Of a stretch of DNA of 13,954 nt, positions 6,982 through 13,444 are shown in pieces. Position 1 is the stretch's first letter, and each line of letters starts with the position of its first letter. The notes below the pieces were generated by a model. The model saw nothing but the letters and a program-made list of their open reading frames with translations. It made no database searches and was not told the DNA's origin. Origin of the DNA: CAZHJE01 sp964532965 (GTDB taxonomy: Bacteria > Patescibacteriota > WWE3 > UBA101185 > UBA10185); assembly GCA_964532965.1 (NCBI GenBank), contig CAZHJE010000019.1:1-13954 (forward strand), read 5' to 3'. Made by a program: the position numbers and the translations under genes.

Positions 6982-7332
6982 AAATTTATATGGTTTTGGA
7001 ATGTTGCAATTTACATTATATAGTTTATTTAACATGACAAATTCTCTTTTTACCCACCCTTTTTGTATATAATCAATACCAATATTAGTTTTCTTGCTAA
7101 CTGCTTTTCTAAATGAAGGTCGTCTAATGTATTTGTTTTGTATATATGTTTGATTATTTTTAAATGTTCTTACTTTGACATCTTTGTATAATTTTAGTGC
7201 ATATAGTTCATTGTTTATCTCTATTCGATACACCATTGCCTCTTTGCCGCTTTTAACAATATTCAGGATCTTAATTTCTATCCCCTGTTCAGTGTATTGG
7301 TGTAGTGTTTCTTCAAGTGAGTATAGTTTCAT
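6970..7332 (-). CDS. RIO1-type kinase, N-terminal half
   Basis: The ATP-binding lobe of an RIO1-type kinase, 120 residues from ATG 7332 to TAA 6970. Visible motifs are the P-loop-like VKSGKEAMVY (26-35), ATP-anchoring K47 in YALKLYK, FRKAVSKKT (74-82), the KGWVKREFVMLNKLY helix (91-105) with the conserved Trp-Lys-Glu pattern of RIO1, and PKPY (112-115) that leads into the hinge. The hinge and C-lobe lie downstream in a different frame after an 80-nt segment. The ATG is 1 base from a run of 100 N, so the promoter is not visible and a longer N-terminus is possible, although this start gives a normal RIO1 length when the halves are joined. Confidence 0.8.
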   Translation of the reverse strand: MKLYSLEETLHQYTEQGIEIKILNIVKSGKEAMVYRIEINNELYALKLYKDVKVRTFKNNQTYIQNKYIRRPSFRKAVSKKTNIGIDYIQKGWVKREFVMLNKLYNVNCNIPKPYKFTIS

Positions 7333-7333
7333 T

Positions 7334-7433
7334 NNNNNNNNNNNNNNNNNNNNNNNNNNNNNNNNNNNNNNNNNNNNNNNNNNNNNNNNNNNNNNNNNNN
7401 NNNNNNNNNNNNNNNNNNNNNNNNNNNNNNNNN
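7334..7433. other. Assembly gap of 100 N
   Basis: Exactly 100 undetermined bases, the usual placeholder for a scaffold gap of unknown size. It removes the 3' end of the cupin gene and whatever precedes the RIO kinase, so the true distance and gene content here are unknown. Confidence 0.98.
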
Positions 7434-7828
7434 GATAAAGTACCGTCAAAATCAGGTGCATTATCTATACTATCTTGTTTCGTATGTCTAATTATCCCAT
7501 CTTTATGATGTGGAGGAGAATATATTGTATATAATTTTAAATCTTCTGTAGTTGATGTGTTTACTATATTGTGTTTAGCTCCAGCAGGAATGACAATTGC
7601 ATCGCCATCAGAAACTAAATATTCTGTATCGTTAATTATTACCTTACCAGTACCTTGTTCAAACCTAAAAAATTGATCATTTTCTTCATGTACTTCTAAA
7701 CCAATATCAGCATTTGGAGCAATACACATTACCACTAATTGAGAGTGGTTAGATGTGTATAATACCCTCCTATAATCGGTATTCTCCAGTGTAAGTTGTT
7801 CAATATTTGTTTTATAACCTTTTTTCAT
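7434..7828 (-). CDS. Cupin-domain protein, 3' end lost in the assembly gap
   Basis: A small single-domain cupin, at least 131 residues. Motif 2 is perfect: GDAIVIPAGAKHNIVN (75-90), with the G-x5-P-x-G-x2-H-x3-N pattern and H86. Motif 1 is GLEVHEENDQFFRFEQGTG (43-61), with H47 and E57 as likely metal ligands. The segment LKLYTIYSPPHHKDG (97-111) is typical of stand-alone cupins related to phosphomannose-isomerase-like proteins, which are usually only slightly longer, so little is probably missing. A bound metal is likely but the substrate is unknown. It starts 11 bp after the HExxH peptidase gene, with no clear promoter of its own, and is probably co-transcribed with it. The sequence before the ATG, AAAAGAAAT, is at best a very weak ribosome binding site. 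Confidence 0.82.
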
Positions 7829-7839
7829 ATTTCTTTTGA

Positions 7840-8586
7840 TTATTTTATATTTGATATTATAGCAGAGATCTTTCCCCGTACGGTATTTAATGGCGCATAT
7901 TTCATTTCTATTTCTTGCTTAAAGTCATTTGCTTGTTGTGTTAAATTGTGTCTTTTTAGTTCGTCATAAACATCGAGCGCAACCCATAATAATCCAAATT
8001 TATATGAGTCGGCAATACCGTCTACTCGATTTTCATAGTCCAGCTCCGTAACTCCAAGTAAATGCGCAATATATTTTCCATAGTCAAATGCCTCCTGCTC
8101 AATGGCCAATGAATACTCATAAACATCATTAAATAGAGCTACACTTTCTTGAACACCAGAGCCTTTTTTTATTTCAGAAAATAGGGTGGAAATCAATCTA
8201 TAGCTGTTATTTGGACCGTAAAATTTATTAAGAGGGTACCGTTCTGAAAATTTTCTGTTCCAAGAATCTTCTTCCAAGGACGCATACGCATGCCCAACCT
8301 CATGTGCAAACATACACAATCCGTAAATTCCCATTTTACCAAAGTCTTTTGGTATGCGTATAGTAGGCTTATAGCGGTCACTAAAACTAAAAACATTTTT
8401 ACTATTAATGACGACAATAGTTCCTTCTGGGAGTAGTTTATTAAGACTGGTGCCACGGGCATCAACTATTTCTACAGGTTGGTTGGGAACATTTCCACTG
8501 ATAATTCTTATCTCCGAACAATCATAACCCGCAGCCTCCGGATCAAATGCTTCCATTCTGGTTGAATAACTTTCTGCACTAACCAT
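7840..8586 (-). CDS. Predicted HExxH zinc metallopeptidase of unknown family
   Basis: A 248-residue soluble protein with the zinc-protease signature AHEVGHAYA at 94-102 (H95, E96, H99). About 65 residues further on, IEQEAFDYGKY (162-172) offers E163 or E165 as a third metal ligand, a gluzincin-like arrangement. The first 80 residues contain no recognised domain, although RIPKDFGKMGIYGLCMFAHE reads like the strand and helix leading into a metalloprotease active site. No signal peptide or membrane segment is seen. It lies 45 bp downstream of the thermonuclease gene and 11 bp upstream of the cupin gene. Upstream of the ATG, GAAAGG at 12 nt is the only Shine-Dalgarno-like run in the block, and its spacing is long. 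Substrate unknown; regulatory cleavage (as in IrrE-like proteins) or bulk proteolysis are both possible. Confidence 0.65.
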   Translation of the reverse strand: MVSAESYSTRMEAFDPEAAGYDCSEIRIISGNVPNQPVEIVDARGTSLNKLLPEGTIVVINSKNVFSFSDRYKPTIRIPKDFGKMGIYGLCMFAHEVGHAYASLEEDSWNRKFSERYPLNKFYGPNNSYRLISTLFSEIKKGSGVQESVALFNDVYEYSLAIEQEAFDYGKYIAHLLGVTELDYENRVDGIADSYKFGLLWVALDVYDELKRHNLTQQANDFKQEIEMKYAPLNTVRGKISAIISNIK

Positions 8587-8631
8587 AATTACTAAAACCT
8601 TTCATATCTTACATTCTACCTTATCCTTTAA

Positions 8632-9474
8632 TTAACAAATACTTTCGCATGGGACTCCATCATCATCACCATCTCTTGCACTACACCCACATGCATTTAA
8701 TTGAAAATATGCTTCATCACAAGATACCATCTGGCCACATGTTTTAGAACAATTGCAAGCATAACTAGCGGTATTAATTGGAACAACTTTGTTAATACCT
8801 GTCTCTTCTTGGTTATCATCTTGTATATTTAATACATCAGTATCTTTGTAGGTACCTGTATATACGTCTCCGTTACATGTATCACTATGCCATAATCCTA
8901 GCAAATTATCTTTTGCATACACTTGCGCATCGTCTAGTCTATTTTGGTACTTAGTATCTGGTGGATATTTTGAAGAAAAAGCGTACCCATCCGCTATCAG
9001 TTTTTCATTAATTAATAAATTATCTAACCAAATGTATCTTAAAAAGCGATCATAAATATCTGTATCTGATATATCTTTTTCTAAATATATTTTTTTATTT
9101 AGTACTAAATTAGTCAAATAGTCTTTAGCCTCTATACCATAACATTGCACCGGCTCAGAAGGATGATTTATCTCTGGGCTGTCAATTCCAATTAATCTAA
9201 TATTTATTTCTTTAGAGTTAACTACTACTTTTAGTGTATCCCCGTCAGTTACTGAAGTTACAATACCCTCTTCATAACTAGCATTTGTGGTATTTGTAGT
9301 ATTAGTAATAGCTTCATTGTTTGGTTTACTATTTTGTATTGTTTCTGTAGTTTGCTGTGTAGGACTAGTAGGAGTTGTAGAAATAGTTGCAGTATTATCG
9401 TTTATATAAAGTATAAACCCAGTAAAAAGTATTAGTAAAATAATTATTAGTGCATTCTTTCTTGGTGAGGGCAT
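8632..9474 (-). CDS. Exported thermonuclease (SNase domain) with C-terminal excalibur motif
   Basis: Predicted Ca2+-dependent nuclease acting outside the cytoplasmic membrane on DNA and RNA. The 280 residues run as follows: a basic start and a hydrophobic signal or anchor helix (about 7-24), a Thr/Asn/Ser-rich linker (about 27-66) typical of cell-wall-spanning stretches, and an SNase domain (about 68-198). The domain shows DGDTLKV (77-83), RLIGIDSPE (93-101, R93 and E101) and YDRFLRY (141-147), the region of the second catalytic Arg. A Cys-rich tail ends in an excalibur Ca-binding motif, DGDDDGVPCE (268-277). No lipobox Cys follows the helix, so it is either anchored by that helix or released. 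Together with the thymidylate kinase it fits nucleotide scavenging, which is inference. A -10 box ends 6 nt before its ATG. Confidence 0.9.
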   Translation of the reverse strand: MPSPRKNALIIILLILFTGFILYINDNTATISTTPTSPTQQTTETIQNSKPNNEAITNTTNTTNASYEEGIVTSVTDGDTLKVVVNSKEINIRLIGIDSPEINHPSEPVQCYGIEAKDYLTNLVLNKKIYLEKDISDTDIYDRFLRYIWLDNLLINEKLIADGYAFSSKYPPDTKYQNRLDDAQVYAKDNLLGLWHSDTCNGDVYTGTYKDTDVLNIQDDNQEETGINKVVPINTASYACNCSKTCGQMVSCDEAYFQLNACGCSARDGDDDGVPCESIC

Positions 9475-9480
9475 ACATTA

Positions 9481-9510
9481 AGTATACTCATTATTTTATT
9501 TTAATGAAAA
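9481..9510 (-). promoter_or_regulatory. Predicted promoter of the thermonuclease gene
   Basis: On the minus strand TTTTCA (9510-9505) is 18 bp from TATACT (9486-9481), a five-of-six -10 box that ends 6 nt before the ATG at 9474. The -35 match is weak. Confidence 0.45.
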
Positions 9511-9511
9511 A

Positions 9512-9528
9512 TGCTTTTTAAAAAAGCA
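9512..9528. promoter_or_regulatory. Perfect palindrome between thermonuclease and galE genes (possible operator)
   Basis: TGCTTTTTAAAAAAGCA has perfect 8-bp arms around one central base. It lies in the 75-bp divergent gap, next to the thermonuclease -35 region and about 20 bp before galE. The spacer is too short for a good RNA hairpin, so a protein-binding or bent DNA site is more likely. Its A/T core makes a chance palindrome possible. Confidence 0.35.
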
Positions 9529-9549
9529 CATGTATATTAGTATTAAGTT

Positions 9550-10557
9550 ATGCATAAACACCCTGTTTTAATAACTGGTGGGGCTGGCTATATTGGGAGT
9601 CACGCTGTAAAGCTTTTTTTAACAAAAGGGCATAAAGTAATAGTAATTGATAATTTACATACCGGCTTTAAACAAGCAATGGAACGATTAGCATCATATG
9701 GCGAGTTAGTATTTATTCAAGGCGACTTAAGAGATAAAAATGCTGTAAAAAAAGCACTTACCTACGAAATACATACTGTAATTCATTTTGCAGCACATTG
9801 CTTAGTTTCGGAATCTATGCAAAAACCAGAAGAATATTTTGAAAATAATGTGCTTGGTAGTTTGACTTTATTTGAAGAAATGCGACAAACTAATGTTAAG
9901 AATATTATTTTCTCATCAACATGTGCTACGTATGGTGAAAATGTATATGTACCAATTGATGAAAAGCAACCCCAAAATCCAGCAAATCCTTATGGTGAAT
10001 CTAAACTGATGGTAGAAAAAATGCTTAAGTGGTATTCAAAAATATATGGCTTTAACTCTATAATCTTTAGATACTTTAATCCATGTGGTGCTGATGAAGA
10101 AGGTGTAATTGGAGATAGCAAAAAACCATCGCAACTTTTAATGCAAAATGCCATATTAGGTGCACTTAATCTAGCGGCATTTGAATTAACATATCAAGAA
10201 GTAGATACACCAGATAGATCTCCCATACGGGATTATGTTGATGTTTTAGATGTTGTTTACGCGCATTATCTTGCCTATGACTATTTACTAGATAAACAAG
10301 GTATTTATGATGATTTTAATATTGGTAGCGGTACTGGAAGTTCAGTTTTAGAAATAGTTAAAACAGTAGAAAAGGAACTTGGTGTAACACTAGAACGAAA
10401 GAAAGGCATTCCAAGAAAAGGAGAATACGCGAAAGTGTATGCAGATTATTCAAAAGCAAGGCAAGTGTTAGGATGGGAACCAAAGAGAAGTATTAGAGAC
10501 AGCATATTAGCTTTAAAGAATTGGTATGAGAAAAACCCAAAGAGATTTGAGTATTAA
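9550..10557 (+). CDS. galE: UDP-glucose 4-epimerase
   Basis: Predicted NAD-dependent short-chain dehydrogenase that interconverts UDP-glucose and UDP-galactose (or the N-acetyl forms) for surface polysaccharide synthesis. The 335-residue length is normal. Seen: the NAD-binding GGAGYIGSH (10-18), a nucleotide contact at D58-L60 in QGDLRD, the catalytic SSTCATYG (122-129) with T124, and the YGESK motif (148-152) giving Y148 and K152. RYFNPCGAD (174-182) and a C-terminal WEPKRSIRDSI complete the fold. It stands alone on the plus strand, divergent from the nuclease and convergent with the PLP-fold gene. No strong promoter is visible; TAGTAT (9538-9543) ends 6 nt before the ATG but lacks a good -35. 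The last nine codons and stop lie in a 32-bp sequence repeated perfectly at 12890-12921. Confidence 0.94.
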   Translation: MHKHPVLITGGAGYIGSHAVKLFLTKGHKVIVIDNLHTGFKQAMERLASYGELVFIQGDLRDKNAVKKALTYEIHTVIHFAAHCLVSESMQKPEEYFENNVLGSLTLFEEMRQTNVKNIIFSSTCATYGENVYVPIDEKQPQNPANPYGESKLMVEKMLKWYSKIYGFNSIIFRYFNPCGADEEGVIGDSKKPSQLLMQNAILGALNLAAFELTYQEVDTPDRSPIRDYVDVLDVVYAHYLAYDYLLDKQGIYDDFNIGSGTGSSVLEIVKTVEKELGVTLERKKGIPRKGEYAKVYADYSKARQVLGWEPKRSIRDSILALKNWYEKNPKRFEY

Positions 10558-10560
10558 ATT
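10529..10560 (+). repeat. 32-bp perfect direct repeat, copy A (3' end of galE)
   Basis: Identical to 12890-12921 over 32 bases, with mismatches at the next base on both sides. This copy holds the last galE codons (KNPKRFEY), the TAA stop and 3 bases beyond. The two copies bracket the PLP-fold gene, 2361 bp apart. Confidence 0.93.
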
Positions 10561-10563
10561 CTT

Positions 10564-10587
10564 ATGAATACAAAGATGAATACAAAT
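10564..10587 (+). repeat. Two tandem copies of a 12-bp unit between galE and the PLP-fold gene
   Basis: ATGAATACAAAG is followed at once by ATGAATACAAAT, one mismatch in 12. It begins 3 bases past copy A of the 32-bp repeat, just inside the putative insertion. TGAATA of the second unit can pair with TATTCA at 10595-10600 around a 12-base loop, too weak to call a terminator. Confidence 0.6.
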
Positions 10588-10611
10588 CTGTCGTTATTCA
10601 ATACTTATACA

Positions 10612-12762
10612 CTATATATGTTGGTAGTATCCGGACATGAATTTGTATAGTGAACTTCCAAAGCGCCATTTACTTTTACCAACGCTATTTGCAAAAATAA
10701 CTGTTTTGCACAAATGCTGTACTGTTCTAGGTGATAACTTACCTAAAACAGGTATGGCACGTTGAAGATCAGAAATAACTTCAGGTAAATTAAGTGCAAA
10801 TTTGAAAAATTGCAACTCTAAACTATATTTGTCTGGTATTTCTTGCTGAATGCTCACTAGTCTTTCTTTATCAAATTCACTAAATTCAATAGTACGCTCA
10901 CCAATTTTAAGGTTTCCCCCTCGTAGCATATCAAGTAAGGGATATGCAGCTAATACTGTTGTATAGTACCCAAAATTAGCTAAATCTCCATAGTTCTCTC
11001 TTAAATACTGGGCAGATGCACTTAGTGCCGATCCGCCGCCATCAGATAAAGGTTCAAACTTTATTCTGGATAATGCTATATTTACTAGTGAAATCATTGA
11101 TGACAGTTCGGTTTTTAGTTTCTCATATGCATTTTCAGATGTAAGAACCTCTAAAACGTTGTCCATTAAGCTAGCTAATTCGGTTGAAGTTTGTTGTCCA
11201 GGTGTTAACCTAAACATAGTATCTTGGTCATTAAGAACTGAGTAACGTGGGTTATCAAAACCATAACTCGTACCCATACGCAGGGAAGTGGAATATGACG
11301 CACTAATTACACCTTTAACAACTTTTGCAACTATGCTGCCTGGTACACCTTGTCTTGGTCTGAGATATAGTAACTGTTCTTCTGAAGCAACATCAATAGG
11401 GCGCACTTCTAAAAGGCTGTTGGAAATTTGAGCAACCAATCTATCACACATTTGTTTTGTTACTTTCTCAGCACGAGAAACCCGCTCTGCCATACTGATA
11501 AAATCTAAAGGAAACAACATAGCAGCTGAATGTTCAGATATATTTGCTCCTACACCAGCAGCATATCTGTCTAAAATTTCAGGTCTATTGCCTATTCCTG
11601 CACCAATACCGCCGCTTACAGCATCTAATCCATATTGACCATGCTTAATCAAACTAGCAATATTTAATACTGTTATGTCTGCTCCTTGTTCTATAAGTTT
11701 ATTTACACGTGGCCATAATTCATTTAACGAATGGAACCCTTTAAGAGGATCCATTGTAGTATCTTCAATTACTATAATTGGACGTCTAATGTTGGGTATC
11801 TTCTCCAGCGTTTCAACAGCCTCCTCTGCACCAAATTTTACAGATGATGTACAATCGGGATTACTACTCAATCTTTGTAAATATACAACTAAAGGCTCGT
11901 CAGTACGTTTCTGTACTCTTTCATTAATTATTTCTTTAAGTCTGTCTGGGCTGGTCAAGAGAGGTTGGTGCCCGAACTTATCAGAAAATCCAATTGGAAT
12001 CTCAAAATAAACTGTCTGTGCAATAATTAGATTATTTTTATCAACATCGCCCAAACTTTCCTTTATAGCCTTAAATCCAGACATACCTGAACTAAATACG
12101 CCTACATGTGTACGTGCATATGCATCATTTGCGATTTCAGGTAGCATACGCATTAACTGATTTGCCATAAGTTGTCCAACAGGACCTGGAATTTCTCTTG
12201 CGTATCCTGAAAAGGCTCTATTAAAAAGTACAGGTAATTCAAAAGTTGTAGCTCTTTGTATTACACCAACATGCAAATGTGTATTATCAGGTGAGGCACG
12301 TGTTCCTTCTAAAACCTTTGCTGCAATACGCTGCTTTAACTTTAGAAAATTATTCTTAAAATGCATTTGCTTATCAAAATCTTTGTCTATGGAAAAAGGC
12401 TCAAAATGAATCGTTAATAAATCTAAACAGTTCGTTATTAACTGTTGTACTTCTGGATCAACATCCTCCTCATAACGTCTAGTTGTGTGCTTTTGTGCAA
12501 CCTGAAAAAGCCTCAAAAATCCAATTTGGGACAAAACCATACGTGTACATTGCATATATCTTTCCGTAATTGCTGGGATATCTTGCTCTGGAACTGACTG
12601 ATCCTCTAACCACGACCCTACAAGTGTAGTAGCTCTCTCATTTATAGTTAACATATATTCAGGAGAACAGATTTTCTCTATCGCATCTTTCATGTCAAGT
12701 CCTTCAAACTCGTTCATAAAATTTTCATCAATACGAAGAGTAATCTCACCATTGGTATCCAT
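10612..12762 (-). CDS. Large divergent PLP-fold protein related to Cys/Met-metabolism enzymes
   Basis: A 716-residue protein whose middle part (about 180-545) follows the cystathionine gamma-synthase/methionine gamma-lyase pattern of fold-type I PLP enzymes: YARE at 187-190 (family YxR), VFSSGMSG (222-229), Y252 at the place of the ring-stacking Tyr, IEDTTMDPL (332-340) with D334 for the pyridine nitrogen, then GADITVLNIASLIKHGQYG (360-378), where K373 is the probable Schiff-base lysine. LRMGTSYGFDNPRY (494-507) and MFRLTPGQQ (516-524, R518) match the family SLGGxES and IRLSVGxE ends. About 180 residues before and 170 after are unknown; family members are usually near 400 in total. ATG 12762 is chosen because a strong promoter ends 7 nt before it; a TTG 21 bp upstream would add 7 residues but lies inside the promoter. 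Its DNA looks richer in G+C than its neighbours. Reaction unknown. Confidence 0.7.
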   Translation of the reverse strand: MDTNGEITLRIDENFMNEFEGLDMKDAIEKICSPEYMLTINERATTLVGSWLEDQSVPEQDIPAITERYMQCTRMVLSQIGFLRLFQVAQKHTTRRYEEDVDPEVQQLITNCLDLLTIHFEPFSIDKDFDKQMHFKNNFLKLKQRIAAKVLEGTRASPDNTHLHVGVIQRATTFELPVLFNRAFSGYAREIPGPVGQLMANQLMRMLPEIANDAYARTHVGVFSSGMSGFKAIKESLGDVDKNNLIIAQTVYFEIPIGFSDKFGHQPLLTSPDRLKEIINERVQKRTDEPLVVYLQRLSSNPDCTSSVKFGAEEAVETLEKIPNIRRPIIVIEDTTMDPLKGFHSLNELWPRVNKLIEQGADITVLNIASLIKHGQYGLDAVSGGIGAGIGNRPEILDRYAAGVGANISEHSAAMLFPLDFISMAERVSRAEKVTKQMCDRLVAQISNSLLEVRPIDVASEEQLLYLRPRQGVPGSIVAKVVKGVISASYSTSLRMGTSYGFDNPRYSVLNDQDTMFRLTPGQQTSTELASLMDNVLEVLTSENAYEKLKTELSSMISLVNIALSRIKFEPLSDGGGSALSASAQYLRENYGDLANFGYYTTVLAAYPLLDMLRGGNLKIGERTIEFSEFDKERLVSIQQEIPDKYSLELQFFKFALNLPEVISDLQRAIPVLGKLSPRTVQHLCKTVIFANSVGKSKWRFGSSLYKFMSGYYQHI

Positions 12763-12769
12763 ATTACAT

Positions 12770-12798
12770 ATTGTAGTGATCAATTATCTGAAGGTCAA
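12770..12798 (-). promoter_or_regulatory. Strong predicted promoter of the PLP-fold gene
   Basis: TTGACC (12798-12793), a 17-bp spacer and TACAAT (12775-12770), each box five of six. The -10 box ends 7 nt before ATG 12762, which fixes the start and predicts an mRNA with almost no leader. Confidence 0.7.
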
Positions 12799-12827
12799 TT
12801 TATTGTTATATATTGCAACATATGCTT

Positions 12828-12854
12828 ATATAGCTTTATTGCAGAACGCTATAT
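12828..12854. repeat. 7-bp inverted repeat upstream of the PLP-fold gene promoter
   Basis: ATATAGC (12828-12834) and GCTATAT (12848-12854) are perfect inverted copies around 13 bases, about 30 bp upstream of the -35 box. It could be a regulator site or an arm of an integration site. The rest of 12799-12889 is AT-rich with nothing I can name. Confidence 0.3.
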
Positions 12855-12889
12855 TCCTTTATATTGTTTATCTTTAAATAGAGTGTGCA

Positions 12890-12921
12890 AGAAAAACCCA
12901 AAGAGATTTGAGTATTAAATT
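12890..12921 (+). repeat. 32-bp perfect direct repeat, copy B (galE-tail fragment beside tRNA-Lys)
   Basis: Same 32 bases as the galE 3' end at 10529-10560. The 20 bases before each copy also share CTTTAAA in the same register (12 of 20 match overall), so this may be the remnant of a longer galE 3' copy that has drifted, or the boundary of a recombination event. It lies 20 bp from the 3' end of the tRNA gene. Confidence 0.93.
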
Positions 12922-12941
12922 TATTTTATAGGGAAATTTTT

Positions 12942-13016
12942 TGGTGAGTCCGGTGAGGATCGAACTCACGACACCCTGGTTAAAAGCCAGGTGCTCTACC
13001 ACTGAGCTACGGACCC
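12942..13016 (-). tRNA. trnK: tRNA-Lys (anticodon UUU)
   Basis: Folds as a complete cloverleaf of 75 nt: acceptor GGGTCCG/CGGACTC (one G-U pair), D stem GCTC/GAGC, anticodon stem CCTGG/CCAGG with loop CTTTTAA giving anticodon UUU, and T arm GTGAG-TTCGATC-CTCAC. The discriminator is A and the CCA end is encoded (12944-12942). Its 5' end is 3 bp after the rplS stop codon, so it is probably cut from the clpC-rplS or rplS transcript. Confidence 0.97.
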
Positions 13017-13019
13017 AAA

Positions 13020-13436
13020 TTATTCGTTAGGTGTATCTTCTTCTTGTGTATCAATATTGGCAGATGTATCTTTTAGTGCTCTATCTTTAACTTTAGTTGC
13101 AGCTCTACCAGTTTTATCTCTCAAATAATATAGCTTTGCTCTTCTCGCTCTACCTGTCTTTACAACCTCTAGTTTTTCGATATTTGGGGAATAAAGTGGA
13201 AATATTCTTTCTACCCCAACGCCATCTGCACCAATTTTTCTAACAATAAACGTTTTAGAAATACCTTCCCCTTTCTTTGATATGACTATACCTTCATAAG
13301 GCTGTATTCTGGTTTTATTACCTTCGGTTATTCGATAGTGCACACAAACAGTATCACCAGGCCTAAAATCGACTACAGTCATTGGCTGAGTAATATATGT
13401 ATTTTGTTGTGTCGTTTCTTGTGCTTGTTCAGACAT
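13020..13436 (-). CDS. rplS: 50S ribosomal protein L19 (bL19)
   Basis: Bacterial ribosomal protein at the 30S-50S interface. The 138 residues contain the recognisable core: FRPGDTVCVHYRITEGNKTR, YEGIVISKKGEG, FIVRKIGADGVGVERIFPLYSP and the C-terminal GRARRAKLYYLRDKTGRAA. Compared with typical L19 (about 115 residues) it has a Gln/Thr-rich N-terminal stretch of roughly 20 residues and an acidic tail ending EEDTPNE. The frame is open 6 codons further up to a TTG, but ATG 13436 is preferred because L19 does not need the extra residues and an extended -10 box ends 8 nt before it. The gene lies 40 bp after the clpC stop and 3 bp before tRNA-Lys. Confidence 0.95.
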   Translation of the reverse strand: MSEQAQETTQQNTYITQPMTVVDFRPGDTVCVHYRITEGNKTRIQPYEGIVISKKGEGISKTFIVRKIGADGVGVERIFPLYSPNIEKLEVVKTGRARRAKLYYLRDKTGRAATKVKDRALKDTSANIDTQEEDTPNE

Positions 13437-13444
13437 ACCCGCAA

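Noticed and set aside
7175..7508. Plus-strand open frames across the N run
   Set aside because: They depend on undetermined bases and lie antisense to the RIO and cupin genes.
12763..12783. TTG start adding 7 residues to the PLP-fold protein
   Set aside because: The codons overlap the predicted -10 box, and an ATG with a well-placed promoter lies at 12762.
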